A stretch of 64,000 nucleotides of DNA. It comes from Serinicoccus profundi (GTDB lineage Bacteria; Actinomycetota; Actinomycetes; Actinomycetales; Dermatophilaceae). Numbering within the stretch: position 1 is the stretch's first letter; each line of letters opens with the position of its first letter. Below, piece by piece: positions 11,131 to 19,944 of this stretch. The stretch is taken from positions 2,790,001 to 2,854,000 of the forward strand of contig NZ_CP042862.1 of the NCBI RefSeq assembly GCF_008001015.1, given 5' to 3'. The notes beneath the pieces were generated by a model. The model was given only the letters and a program-made list of their open reading frames with translations. It ran no database searches and was not told the origin of the DNA. The position numbers were made by a program, and so were the translations under genes.

Positions 11131-12597
11131 ATGACGACGAGGTGGGGTGCCAGAGCCGGTGAGGTCCGGGGCTCCGATGCGCCTCGGCCGGTCGCCGGAG
11201 AGGGTGACGGTCGGGTGCGCCGGGCCGTCGTCCTCATCCACGGGATCGGCGAGCAGGAGCCGACCGGCACGCTGCGGGGCTTCCTCGACGGGCTCGGCCT
11301 GGGTCGGGAGGCCTGGAGCAAGCCCGACCGGGTGAGCGACAACCTCGAACTACGGCGGATGTCGCTCTACGGCCGCTCGACGCACCGGGTGCCGACCGAC
11401 CTCTACGAGCTCTACTGGGCCCACCACGCCCCGACGGCGAGCGGGCCCCAGGTCGTGGCGTGGCTCGGGCGGCTCCTGCGCCGCCGGTCCGGCTGGTCCG
11501 GCGGGCCGGCCGCCCCGGCCCTCAACGTGCTCACCCTGCTGCTGACGCTCACCGTCGTGGCGGCGGTCGTCATCGCCGTGGTCATGGTCTCCCGCGAGGG
11601 GGTGCGGGCCTGGCTGACCGAGCCGCCCTTCTGGGTCGCCGCAGGCCTGGCGCTCGCGCAGGCGGCCGTGCGGCCGCTGCTCACCCGACGTCTCGCCGAC
11701 GCCGAGCGCTACCTCACGCCCGACCCCGCCGGGATCGCGCCGCGCACCGAGATCCGCACCGAAGGGCTGGAGCTCATGCGGCGGCTGCACGCGTCGGGCA
11801 TCTACTCCGAGGTCGCCGTGGTGGGCCACTCGCTGGGCTCGGTCATCGGCTACGACATCCTGCGCCTCTTCTGGGACGAGGCGCGCCACCCCACCTTCGA
11901 GATGGCTGGGGCCCAGCCGGAGGCCGAGCGCCTGGTCCACGACTACAGCGACCCCCTCGGCCTGGAGCCGGGCGAGGTCGAGGTCTTCCAGCACGTCCAG
12001 CGTCGGCTCTGGCGGGAGTGCCGCGAGCGCGGGGTCCCATGGCTGGTCACCGACTTCATCACGCTCGGCTCGCCCCTCGCGCACGGTCGGCTGCTGCTCG
12101 ACACCCGCGCCTCCTCGCTGCAGCGGCGCCAGGACGACCTCGAGCTGCCCATGTGCCCACCGATGCCCTCGCTCGCCCCCTCGGCCGACGCCGACGAGCG
12201 CTCGGCCGCCTTCTACCCCACGGTCCTGCGCAAGGGCGACCTGGAGCGCGGGGTGCTCGTCGGCAACCACGGCGCGCCCTTCGGCCCGACCCGGTGGACC
12301 AACCTCTACTTCCCGGCCCGGCTGCTCGTCTTCGGCGACCCGGTGGGCGGGCCGCTGCGCGGCGTCTTCGGCACCGGCATCCGCGACGTGGCCGTCCACC
12401 ACTCCGGCCAGCACCGGCCCTGGTGGCACCGGCTGCTGCCGCTGCACGACCACCTGCGCTACTGGGCGCCGCTGCAGCGTCCCGCCCGGACCCGGCCGGA
12501 TACGGTGGAGTGCGTGCCCGTCCTGCGGTCGGTCCTCGGGCTGGAGACGCAGGGGGAGAAGGCCGACGGCATACCCGCAGCAGGAGGAGACCCATGA
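11131..12597 (+). CDS. Alpha/beta-hydrolase with internal membrane segments
   Basis: A 488-residue protein. VRRAVVLIHGIGEQEP (about 30-45) is the first hydrolase strand plus an oxyanion-type HG motif. VVGHSLGSVIGYDIL (about 230-245) carries the nucleophile elbow G-H-S-L-G. The GHSLGS elbow and PxxxG-type spacing resemble lipase/esterase-like proteins. Two hydrophobic segments (about 128-152 and 167-182) interrupt the fold, so the enzyme is probably membrane-anchored. CAGGAT (11119-11124) stands six bases before the ATG, suggesting a leaderless start. The stop overlaps the next gene (ATGA). Substrate unknown. Confidence 0.7.
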   Translation: MTTRWGARAGEVRGSDAPRPVAGEGDGRVRRAVVLIHGIGEQEPTGTLRGFLDGLGLGREAWSKPDRVSDNLELRRMSLYGRSTHRVPTDLYELYWAHHAPTASGPQVVAWLGRLLRRRSGWSGGPAAPALNVLTLLLTLTVVAAVVIAVVMVSREGVRAWLTEPPFWVAAGLALAQAAVRPLLTRRLADAERYLTPDPAGIAPRTEIRTEGLELMRRLHASGIYSEVAVVGHSLGSVIGYDILRLFWDEARHPTFEMAGAQPEAERLVHDYSDPLGLEPGEVEVFQHVQRRLWRECRERGVPWLVTDFITLGSPLAHGRLLLDTRASSLQRRQDDLELPMCPPMPSLAPSADADERSAAFYPTVLRKGDLERGVLVGNHGAPFGPTRWTNLYFPARLLVFGDPVGGPLRGVFGTGIRDVAVHHSGQHRPWWHRLLPLHDHLRYWAPLQRPARTRPDTVECVPVLRSVLGLETQGEKADGIPAAGGDP

Positions 12598-13031
12598 CGC
12601 AGCCCAGCAGCTATCCCGGACCCCGCATCGTCGTCGCGCAGGACGTCGACGCCGACGCCGAGGAGGTGTATGCCGCCTGGACCGAGGAGGAGCGGCTCGC
12701 GACCTGGTGGTGGCCGGGGCTGCCGGACACCCAGCGCACCGTCGAGGCGGTGGAGGGCGGGGAGTTCGTCGTGAGCTCGGAGGTCGCCTCGCTCGGGGCG
12801 CGTGGCCGGTTCACCCGGCTGGAGCGACCCTCGCTGGTGCAGCTCGCGTGGCGCTGGGAGACCGGTGAGGGGCAGGCCGAGGACGACCTCGTGACGATCG
12901 AGCTCCGGGAGCACTCGCACGGGACGCTCGTGGTCCTCACCCACGAGATCGCCCAGCCCGACGCCGACACCGACATGCGGGACGGCTGGATCGGGGCGCT
13001 CAACGCCCTCGCGGCCACGGTCGGGCGCTAG
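12594..13031 (+). CDS. SRPBCC (START-like/AHSA1) domain protein
   Basis: A 145-residue protein with the pattern of activator-of-Hsp90-homologue proteins: a strand, then VYAAWTEEERLATWWWP near 20-40, then alternating strands (RTVEAVEGGEFVVSS, GRFTRLERPSLVQLAWRWE) and a C-terminal helix DGWIGALNALAATV. Such folds form a hydrophobic cavity, and ligands are rarely known. The start overlaps the hydrolase stop as ATGA, so the two are translated together. AGGAGGAGA at 12581-12589 is a strong ribosome site. Function unknown. Confidence 0.8.
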   Translation: MTQPSSYPGPRIVVAQDVDADAEEVYAAWTEEERLATWWWPGLPDTQRTVEAVEGGEFVVSSEVASLGARGRFTRLERPSLVQLAWRWETGEGQAEDDLVTIELREHSHGTLVVLTHEIAQPDADTDMRDGWIGALNALAATVGR

Positions 13032-13099
13032 GGACCCCCTCGCTGGGGCCCCGGCCCGCGCTCGGTCGCAGCGCCGGCGAGCCGACGGACAGCCCTCGC

Positions 13100-13140
13100 T
13101 CATAGGCGCCGGACGGCCGTGGCCAGCAGCAGCCGACGGG
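13100..13140 (-). repeat. Imperfect copy of the helicase gene's 3' end
   Basis: On the minus strand, just past the helicase stop, 13102-13100 is a second TGA preceded by codons reading LLLATAVRRL. The true gene end 53 bases upstream reads PVLLATAFRRL. About 30 bases are alike. This looks like a short direct duplication of the gene end, now non-coding. It lies in the 121-base convergent gap that otherwise holds no gene. Confidence 0.55.
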
Positions 13141-13152
13141 GAAGGCCCGCCC

Positions 13153-15780
13153 TCAGAGGCGCCGGAAGGCGGTCGCCAGCAGCACCGGCTCGCCGACCTC
13201 ATCGCTGGCGTCGAGGTCGCACTCGGCCTCGATGACCCAGTCGAGGTCGCCGTCGGGGTCGGTGACCGTCTGGGTGACCCGCCGGACCCGCTGCGCCCCA
13301 CCGTCACCCATCCGGGCCTGCGCGGCGGGCACAACCTCCGTCCGCAGGTGCTGGGGCCCGCGGGCGTCGGCGTCGAGGACGACCTGGTCGTGCTCGTCGT
13401 AGAACGCGCCGACCGCGGCGTCCCAGTCCTCCCGCGTCATGAGCGGCTCGAGGGCCGGCTCCGGCAGCGCCGCCACCTGCGCCTCGAGGTCGCCCAGCGC
13501 CTCCCAGGCGTCGTCCGCGACCAGCTCGACGCGTCGCCACATCGCGTTGCGCACCATGACCCCGAAGGCTCGCTCGTTGCCGGTGATCGGCCGGGCGGGG
13601 GGCGGCGGCGCGCCCGCGGCAGCCTGGCGGGCGGCCTCCTCGACGCGTGCGGGGTCGGTGAGAGCCTCCCACTCCTCCAGCAGCGAGGAGTCGGTCTGCC
13701 GGATGGTCTCGCCGAGCCAGTGCACGAGGTCGTGCAGCGCCTCGGTGTAGGCCGACTCCGGCACCGTCTGACGCAGGGTGCGGTAGGCGTCGGTGAGGTA
13801 GCGCAGGACGACGCCCTCCGACCGGGCGAGCTGGTAGTACCCGACGAACTCGGTGAAGCTCATCGCCCGCTCCCACATGTCGCGCACGATCGCCTTGGGC
13901 GAGAGCGCGTCCTCGCGCACCCACGGGTGGGACTGCCGGTAGGTCGCCAGCGTCGCCTGGAGCAGCTCGGCCAGCGGCTGCGGCCAGCTGACGTCCTCCA
14001 GCTCGGCCATGCGCTCGTCGTACTCGAGCCCATCGGCCTTCATCCGGGCGACCGCCTCGCCGCGGGCACGGTAGCGCTGCGCCATGAGGATCGGCATGGG
14101 GTCGTCCAGCACGGCCTCGACGACGGAGACGATGTCGAGCGGGTAGGTCGGCGCCTCGGGGTCGAAGAGGTCCAGCGCGGCGAGCGCGAAGGGGGCCAGC
14201 GGCTGGTTGAGCGCGAAGTTCTCGGCGACCCCGGGCCCGAGGTCGACGCTGCGGCCACCGTCGCCGGGGGGGTCGAGGCGCACGAGGACCTCGGTGTCGA
14301 GCAACGACCGTCCCAGGCTCACGGCCTGTCGGGCCAGGCGGTTCTGCGCGGCGGGCGTCTCGTGGTTGTCCCGCAGCAGCGTCGACAGATGGCGGACCGG
14401 GTCACCGCGCCGGGCGACGGTGTTGAGGATGACCGCGTGGTCGACCTTCATCTTCGACTGCAGCGACTCCGGCTCGGCCCCCACCAGCCGGGTGTAGGTC
14501 TGCTCGCTCCAGGAGACCGAACCCTCGGGCGGCTTCTTCTTCTGCACCCGCTTCTGCTTCTTGGGGTCATCTCCCGCCTTGGCCAGGGCACGGGCGTTCT
14601 CGATCGTGTGCTCGGGAGCCTGCACCACGACATACCCGGAGGTGTCGAAGCCGGCCCGGCCCGCGCGTCCGGCGATCTGGTGGAACTCCCGCGCCCGCAG
14701 GACCCGCTGCCTCGACCCGTCGAACTTCGCCAGCCCGGTGAAGAGCACCGTGCGGATCGGCACGTTGATCCCGACCCCGAGCGTGTCGGTGCCGCAGATG
14801 ACCCTGAGCAGGCCGTCCTGCGCGAGCTGCTCGACGAGGCGGCGGTAGCGCGGCAGCATCCCCGCGTGGTGGACCCCGATGCCGTGCCGCACGAGCTGGG
14901 ACAGGGTGCGACCGAAGCCGGCGGTGAAGCGGAAGGCGCCGATCCGGGTGCGGATCGCCTCCTTCTCGGCCGCATCGACGAGCTTGGGCACCGAGAGCAG
15001 CGACTGGGCGCGCTCCAGCGCCTCCCGCTGGGTGAAGTGGACGACGTAGACCGGCGCCTGGCGCTCCTCGAGCAGCTCGGTGATGGTGTCCGGCAGCGGC
15101 GTCATCGCGAGCGACTCGGCGAAGTGCAGGGGCACCGGCCGCTCCGCCCCGGCGACGAGCGCGGTGGGCCGCCCGGTGCGCCGCGTGAGGTCCTCGCTGA
15201 AGCGGGTGGTGTCACCGAGGGTGGCGGACATGAGGACGAACTGCGCCTGCGGCAGGGTGAGCAGCGGGACCTGCCAGGCCCAGCCGCGCTGGCCGTCGCC
15301 GTAGTAGTGGAACTCATCCATGACGACGGTGCCGATGTCGGCGCCCTCGCCCTCGCGCAGCGCGATGTTGGCCAGTACCTCGGCGGTGCAGACCACGATC
15401 GGGGCGTCGGCGTTGACGGCCGCGTCACCGGTGAGCATCCCGACGTTCTCGGCGCCGAAGACCCGGCAGGCGTCGAAGAACTTCTCGCTCACCAGCGCCT
15501 TGATCGGCGCGGTGAGGAAGGCGACCTCGTCGCGAGCGAGCGCGAGGAAGCACGCGGCGGTCGCGACCAGCGACTTGCCGCTGCCGGTCGGCGTGGCGAG
15601 CACGACGTTGCTGCCCTCGAGCAGGTGCAGCAGCGCCTCCTCCTGGTGCGGGTAGAGCGTGGTGCCGCGGTCGGCGGCCCAGGAGGTGAAGGTGTCGAAG
15701 AGGGTGTCCGCGTCGGGCATGGCGCCCTCGGCGCCCGGGCGGGTGGGGAGGCGATCGGTCAGGGTCTGGTCGGTGGGCAT
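13153..15780 (-). CDS. DEAD/DEAH-box (Ski2-like) helicase with DUF3516 C-terminus
   Basis: An 875-residue superfamily 2 helicase. Motifs in order: Q-like LYPHQEEALLHL, Walker A TPTGSGKSL (about 65), DEFHYYG (DExH motif II), SATLGDT (motif III), then CGTDTLGVGIN and IAGRAGRAGFD (motifs V-VI) near residues 350-400. The C-terminal half, with DMWERAMSFTEF and the acidic end, matches the actinobacterial DUF3516 group. RNA or DNA remodelling is expected, but the biological role of this subgroup is not established. The start MPTDQTLTD at 15780 was chosen; an in-frame ATG at 15720 is an alternative. It is convergent with the START-like gene and divergent from the next gene. Confidence 0.88.
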   Translation of the reverse strand: MPTDQTLTDRLPTRPGAEGAMPDADTLFDTFTSWAADRGTTLYPHQEEALLHLLEGSNVVLATPTGSGKSLVATAACFLALARDEVAFLTAPIKALVSEKFFDACRVFGAENVGMLTGDAAVNADAPIVVCTAEVLANIALREGEGADIGTVVMDEFHYYGDGQRGWAWQVPLLTLPQAQFVLMSATLGDTTRFSEDLTRRTGRPTALVAGAERPVPLHFAESLAMTPLPDTITELLEERQAPVYVVHFTQREALERAQSLLSVPKLVDAAEKEAIRTRIGAFRFTAGFGRTLSQLVRHGIGVHHAGMLPRYRRLVEQLAQDGLLRVICGTDTLGVGINVPIRTVLFTGLAKFDGSRQRVLRAREFHQIAGRAGRAGFDTSGYVVVQAPEHTIENARALAKAGDDPKKQKRVQKKKPPEGSVSWSEQTYTRLVGAEPESLQSKMKVDHAVILNTVARRGDPVRHLSTLLRDNHETPAAQNRLARQAVSLGRSLLDTEVLVRLDPPGDGGRSVDLGPGVAENFALNQPLAPFALAALDLFDPEAPTYPLDIVSVVEAVLDDPMPILMAQRYRARGEAVARMKADGLEYDERMAELEDVSWPQPLAELLQATLATYRQSHPWVREDALSPKAIVRDMWERAMSFTEFVGYYQLARSEGVVLRYLTDAYRTLRQTVPESAYTEALHDLVHWLGETIRQTDSSLLEEWEALTDPARVEEAARQAAAGAPPPPARPITGNERAFGVMVRNAMWRRVELVADDAWEALGDLEAQVAALPEPALEPLMTREDWDAAVGAFYDEHDQVVLDADARGPQHLRTEVVPAAQARMGDGGAQRVRRVTQTVTDPDGDLDWVIEAECDLDASDEVGEPVLLATAFRRL

Positions 15781-15892
15781 CACCGCCCATTGTGGGTGAT
15801 GCGGGCGGTAGCGCGAAGGACGCCGGGAGGCCACCACCCCTCATCCTCCGCCTGACCCCGCGCGGGCGGCGTCCATCAGGCACGATGGGCCC

Positions 15893-16336
15893 ATGCTCAG
15901 CGTCGATCTCGCCCGCCGCCTTCACCGGGCCGGACTCATCTGGTCACCCCTGGCGGGAGATCGCTTCGTCGTCGACCGGGAGGCCCTGGACGCCGACGTC
16001 TTCTACCTCGCCGACATGACGGTCGAGGTGCACGAATTCGTCGGCGGCTCGGTCATCGGCTTCAACGGCGTCGCCGAGTGGGCGCTGGACTCCGTGGATC
16101 TCGACGAGACCACCTGGTTGCCGCGCGAGGACCAGCTGCGCGCGGTGCTCGGCCACGACTTCGTCGGCCTGGGGCTGCGCGCCGCCCGCACCGAGGAGGG
16201 CGCCGCACCCACCGACGACGACACCGAGTATGCCGTCGTCGCCTTGGTCGAGGGCTCGCCACGCACCTACACCCACCGGGACGCCGAGGAGGCCTACGGG
16301 CTGGCCTGCCTGGCCGTCCTGGAGACCCGGCACTGA
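15893..16336 (+). CDS. Conserved actinobacterial hypothetical protein
   Basis: A 147-residue soluble acidic protein beginning MLSVDLARRLHRAGLIWSP. Recognisable stretches are DRFVVDREALDADVFYLADM, IGFNGVAEWALDSVD and TWLPREDQLRAVLG, followed by a C-terminal helix with AEEAYGLACLAVL. I recall this family as widespread in actinobacteria, sometimes mislabelled as pilus assembly CpaE; no ATPase motif supports that label. CACGAT lies exactly six bases before the ATG, so a leaderless start is likely. Function unknown. Confidence 0.75.
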   Translation: MLSVDLARRLHRAGLIWSPLAGDRFVVDREALDADVFYLADMTVEVHEFVGGSVIGFNGVAEWALDSVDLDETTWLPREDQLRAVLGHDFVGLGLRAARTEEGAAPTDDDTEYAVVALVEGSPRTYTHRDAEEAYGLACLAVLETRH

Positions 16337-16369
16337 CGCGAGCCGCGCACGGCGCCCGGCGTCCGACAC

Positions 16370-16440
16370 CCTGAGCAAAGCCCGCGTTGCGCCTGCCGAA
16401 CCTGAGCAAGCCTGCGTTGCGCCTGACGAACCTGAGCAAG
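16370..16440 (+). repeat. About 30-base tandem repeat with CCTGAGCAA core
   Basis: CCTGAGCAA begins at 16370, 16401 and 16431 (periods 31 and 30). The first two units share the following GCGTTGCGCCTG and C-GAA ending. The third unit forms the left arm of the large hairpin described next. The repeat sits in the convergent gap 16337-16607, which contains no gene. Confidence 0.85.
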
Positions 16441-16502
16441 CTGGGCCTCCTGGCTACACCATGGCCATGGTGCATCCAGCGGACCGGGCTTGCTCAGGTT
16501 CG
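16427..16502. repeat. Large symmetric hairpin between convergent genes (possible bidirectional terminator)
   Basis: Perfect 15-base arms (16427-16441, CGAACCTGAGCAAGC, and 16488-16502) and a perfect 16-base central palindrome (16457-16472, CACCATGGCCATGGTG) share the same centre. Several further pairs lie between them. The whole 76 bases thus fold into one long interrupted hairpin on either strand. It lies between a plus-strand and a minus-strand gene end, so a bidirectional terminator is the simplest reading. A small intergenic repeat element is the alternative. Confidence 0.7.
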
Positions 16503-16607
16503 TCCCCGGGGCGGGAGGTCCGGTCGCGTGGGGGTGGGGCGCAGGCACGCCCCGGCAGCCTGGGCGGCGGCGTCGTAAGCGGGTTGCCCGTAGGCCGGCG
16601 GCAGGCC

Positions 16608-17141
16608 TCAGCGGCGGATGGTGATCTGCGGGGCGTAGAGCTCCATCGTGGCGAGCGCCCGTTCGTGCGCCTCGTCGTCGGAGCCCGCGCAGGCCGCCGC
16701 GGCGATCTCCACGGTGCACCCCGCGTCGGACGCGGCGAGCGCGGTGGAGAGCACGCAGCAGTCGGTGGCGACCCCGGCCAGCACGAGGTGGGCGTCCGCC
16801 CCGACGACCTCACGCAGCCGCTCCCCCCACTTGCCGAAGCTCGGCTCGCTGACCGTATACGGCAGCCGCAGCTCGGCGACCTCCTCGACGAGGTCGAAGA
16901 GCGGGTCGTGCTGCTCCCGGTCGGCGAAGGGGAAGCGCTCGAAGTAGGGGATCCAGGACCCGTGCTTGACGTGCGGGGGCACCCACCGGGTCTGGACGAC
17001 ACGCTCGCCCTCACCGTGCTCGGCGACGAGCTCCCGGATCGGGTCGAGCGTCTCGGCGAACCGGGGTGCGCACCACTCCGAGCCCGGATCGGCGAAGATC
17101 CGCTGCGCGTCGATGACGACCAACCAGGGCTGCGACGTCAT
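16608..17141 (-). CDS. Isochorismatase-family cysteine hydrolase
   Basis: A 177-residue hydrolase of the nicotinamidase/isochorismatase fold. The catalytic triad of the cysteine-hydrolase branch is visible: Asp11 (VVIDAQ), Lys104 (FGKWG) and Cys129 in GVATDCCVLSTA, with the cis-peptide VAT before it. Members hydrolyse amides such as nicotinamide, N-carbamoylsarcosine, ureidoacrylate or biuret. Its ATG overlaps the stop of the upstream NCS1 permease (ATGA), so a nitrogenous compound imported by that permease is the likely substrate source. The precise substrate cannot be read from sequence. Confidence 0.85.
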   Translation of the reverse strand: MTSQPWLVVIDAQRIFADPGSEWCAPRFAETLDPIRELVAEHGEGERVVQTRWVPPHVKHGSWIPYFERFPFADREQHDPLFDLVEEVAELRLPYTVSEPSFGKWGERLREVVGADAHLVLAGVATDCCVLSTALAASDAGCTVEIAAAACAGSDDEAHERALATMELYAPQITIRR

Positions 17142-18619
17142 ACTCCCTGCTCCTGGCGCCGGACGATCGCGCGCCCCAGGACCATCCAACCGACGAAGCC
17201 GATGGCGAGGGCGACCAGGACCCCGAGGTTGGCCCACGCCCAGGTGCCCTCCTTGCCGCCCAGGCCGAGCGGTCCGAGGAGGTATCCCTGCCAGTTGTTC
17301 CACGCGGCCGCGTCGGCGAAGAGGTTGATGACCAGCCCCCAGCCGATGAGAGAGGCGGTGACCATGATGCCGATGGCGGTCCAGTTCCAGTCGCCGTAGC
17401 GACCGCGGGGGTCGAAGAGCGCGCGCTCGTCGTAGTCCTTGCGGCGCAGGGCGACGTCGGCCATGAGGATCCCGGCCCAGGCGGCGATCGGCACGCCGAG
17501 GGTGATGAGGAAGCTCTGGAAGGGCGCGAGGAAGCTCTGCGCGAAGAAGACGACGTAGATGGTGCCGAGGGTGAGGATCGTGCCGTCGATGAGCGCCGCG
17601 GCCGGCCGGGGGATGTCGATGCCCAGCGAGAGCAGGGTGAGCCCGGAGGAGTAGATGCCGAGCACGGCCCCGCTCACCAGGGCCAGCACGGCGGCGAGCA
17701 GGAAGGGGACGAGGAACCAGATCGGCAGGATCGTGGCGAGGGTGCCGATCGGGTCGTTGACGATCCCCTCCTCCAGCTCGGGCTGGGAGCCGATGAGGAG
17801 CAGGCCGTAGATGACGAGCAGGGTGGGCGCGAGGGCACCACCCAGCGTGTTCCAGAGGACGATGGCGCCACCGCTGGCGTCGCGGGACTGGTAGCGCGAC
17901 CAGTCGGCGGCGATGTTGATCCACCCGAGGCCGAAGCCGGTCATGAGCATGACGAGGGCGCCGATGACCGCCTCGGTCGGCCCGGCCTCGCGGGAGGTCA
18001 CCGCCGCAAGGTCGATGCGGTCCAGCGTCATGAGGATGTAGGCGATGGTGGCCGCGCCGGTGAGCCAGGTGAGGATCGACTGCAGCCGCATGATCGTGTG
18101 GTAGCCGGCGACCGAGGCACCGACGATGAGCGCGGCGATGACCGCGCAGGCCAGGACCGACGTCGTCGTGCCGCCGCCCCACCCGAGCTGAGTGAAGACG
18201 GTCGCGGTCGCGAGCACGGCCATGATGGCGAGGAAGGTCTCCCAGCCCATGGAGATGAGCCAGGAGAAGACGCCGGGGACCTTCTGGCCGTTGACGCCGA
18301 AGGCGGCGCGGGAGAGCACCATCGTCGGGGCGGATCCGCGCTTGCCCGCGATCGCGATGATCCCGCAGGCGAGGAAGGACGCGACGACGCCGAGCACCGT
18401 CACGAGGAGGGCCTGGGCGAGGTTGATCCCGAAGCCGAAGACGTAGCTCGCGTAGCTGATGCCGAAGACGGAGACGTTGGCGGCGAACCACGGCCAGAAG
18501 AGGTCGCGCGGTCTCGCCGTCCGCTCGGCCTCGTCGATGATCTCGATGCCGTTGGTCTCGATGAGACGGCGCTCCGTCTCGCTCAGCCGCGGCGCCGCTG
18601 CCGGGGAGGTCTGGCTCAT
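17138..18619 (-). CDS. NCS1-family purine/cytosine-type permease
   Basis: A membrane transporter of about 493 residues with about 12 hydrophobic segments. The N-terminal stretch RPRDLFWPWFAANVSVFG and AALVVGASV-like helices fit the NCS1 family (CodB, PucI, Mhp1), which imports nucleobases, allantoin or hydantoins with Na+ or H+. Typical features are ISYASYVFGFGINL in TM1-2, the GFGLGWINIAADWSRYQ loop and a C-terminal hydrophilic RRQEQGV. Starts at 18643 (GTG), 18625 and 18619 (ATG) are all possible because no clear ribosome site decides between them; the shortest is given. Co-translated with the cysteine hydrolase. Confidence 0.85.
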   Translation of the reverse strand: MSQTSPAAAPRLSETERRLIETNGIEIIDEAERTARPRDLFWPWFAANVSVFGISYASYVFGFGINLAQALLVTVLGVVASFLACGIIAIAGKRGSAPTMVLSRAAFGVNGQKVPGVFSWLISMGWETFLAIMAVLATATVFTQLGWGGGTTTSVLACAVIAALIVGASVAGYHTIMRLQSILTWLTGAATIAYILMTLDRIDLAAVTSREAGPTEAVIGALVMLMTGFGLGWINIAADWSRYQSRDASGGAIVLWNTLGGALAPTLLVIYGLLLIGSQPELEEGIVNDPIGTLATILPIWFLVPFLLAAVLALVSGAVLGIYSSGLTLLSLGIDIPRPAAALIDGTILTLGTIYVVFFAQSFLAPFQSFLITLGVPIAAWAGILMADVALRRKDYDERALFDPRGRYGDWNWTAIGIMVTASLIGWGLVINLFADAAAWNNWQGYLLGPLGLGGKEGTWAWANLGVLVALAIGFVGWMVLGRAIVRRQEQGV

Positions 18620-18684
18620 CCGCATACTGTCCCACAGGCTCACCTCCCACGGCCCACGACTGGCGGTGTGTCAGCGGCAGCACC

Positions 18685-18690
18685 TACCGT
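18685..18690 (+). promoter_or_regulatory. -10 element of the secreted EEP protein gene
   Basis: TACCGT stands six bases before the ATG at 18697, the spacing of a leaderless transcript. The intervening GGAGGT is too close to the ATG to act as a normal ribosome site. No clear -35 was recognised. Confidence 0.4.
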
Positions 18691-18696
18691 GGAGGT

Positions 18697-19920
18697 ATGA
18701 CGACACGCCCGGCACACCTCTCCCTCCTGGCGGCGACCGCCCTGGTCGGCGCCGGGCTGACCACGCCCGCCCTTGCGGCACCCTCGCCCGTGACGGAGCG
18801 GGGCGTGGACCTGGACGTGCGTTTCGCCACCTTCAACGCCTCCCTCAACCGGGGCGCGGAGGGTCAGCTCACCGAGGATCTCAGCTCGGGGTCGAACCAG
18901 CAGGCGCGCAATGTCGCGGAGACGATCCAGCGCTCGGCCCCCGACGTCGTGCTCATCAACGAGTTCGACTACGCCCGCGACAACGTCGACCTGTTCCGCG
19001 ACAACTACCTCGAGGTCGGGCAGGGCGGCGCGGACCCGGTCGACTACCCCTACGCCTACATCGCGCCGTCCAACACCGGTGTCCCCAGCGGCCTCGACCT
19101 CAACAATGACGGGGAGGTGGGCGGCCCGGACGACGCCTACGGGTTCGGCCTGTTCCCCGGCCAGTACGGCATGGTCGTCTACTCCCGCTTCCCGATCGAC
19201 ACCGAGGCGGTGCGGACCTTCCAGCGCTTCCGCTGGACCGACATGCCGGGCAACCTCATCCCCGGCGACTACTACGACTCCGAGGAGCGCGAGGCGCTGC
19301 GACTCTCGAGCAAGTCGCACTGGGACGTGCCGATCCTCGTGGGCGGCAAGACCGTCCACCTGCTCGCGGCGCACCCCACTCCCCCGACCTTCGACGGCGA
19401 GGAGGACCGCAACGGCCGGCGCAACCACGACGAGATCCGGTTCTGGGCCGACTACGTCGCCGGGCCGCAGCACTCCCGCTACATCTACGACGACCAGGGC
19501 CGCACTGGAGGGCTGCGGCCGGGCGAGCGCTTCGTCATCGCCGGCGACTACAACGCCGACCCCTACGACGGCGACTCCCGTGACGCCGCGATCAACCAGC
19601 TGCTGGACCACCGGCGGGTGTCGACCCAGACGGTGCCCGACAGCGAGGGCGCCGTCGAGGCCTCCGAGGTGCAGGGCGGCGCCAACGAGGAGCACGTGGG
19701 CGACCCCGCGCACGACACCGCCGACTTCAACGACAACCCCGAGCCCGGCAACCTGCGGGTCGACTACGTCCTGCCGAGCCGGTCCCTGCCGGTGCGCGAC
19801 GCCGGGGTCTTCTGGCCGACCAGCGACGATCCGCACTTCGACCTGGTGGGCACCTTCCCGTTCCCGACGAGCGACCACCGTCTCGTGTGGACCGACGTCC
19901 GGTTGCCGCACCGAGGCTGA
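18697..19920 (+). CDS. Secreted endonuclease/exonuclease/phosphatase-family protein
   Basis: A 407-residue exported protein. Its signal peptide has a basic start and the hydrophobic stretch LSLLAATALVGAGL, then cleavage after ALA (about 27). The mature part has the EEP fold order: VRFATFNASLNR (Asn metal ligand), VVLINEFDY (Glu ligand), the long insertion YAYIAPSNTGVPSGLDLNND, then VHLLAAHPTPP, FVIAGDYNADP (D-x-N catalytic pair) and SDHRLVWTDV (the catalytic His). This subgroup resembles large extracellular actinobacterial phosphatases or nucleases. Substrate unresolved. Confidence 0.87.
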   Translation: MTTRPAHLSLLAATALVGAGLTTPALAAPSPVTERGVDLDVRFATFNASLNRGAEGQLTEDLSSGSNQQARNVAETIQRSAPDVVLINEFDYARDNVDLFRDNYLEVGQGGADPVDYPYAYIAPSNTGVPSGLDLNNDGEVGGPDDAYGFGLFPGQYGMVVYSRFPIDTEAVRTFQRFRWTDMPGNLIPGDYYDSEEREALRLSSKSHWDVPILVGGKTVHLLAAHPTPPTFDGEEDRNGRRNHDEIRFWADYVAGPQHSRYIYDDQGRTGGLRPGERFVIAGDYNADPYDGDSRDAAINQLLDHRRVSTQTVPDSEGAVEASEVQGGANEEHVGDPAHDTADFNDNPEPGNLRVDYVLPSRSLPVRDAGVFWPTSDDPHFDLVGTFPFPTSDHRLVWTDVRLPHRG

Positions 19921-19944
19921 GGCGCGCCCCGTTACGGTGGGGCG

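Noticed and set aside
16608-17141. Isochorismatase-family gene as a PhzD partner of the PhzE-like enzyme
   Set aside because: It has the Cys nucleophile (GVATDCC) of cysteine hydrolases, which PhzD lacks. It lies 23 kb away and is coupled to an NCS1 permease.
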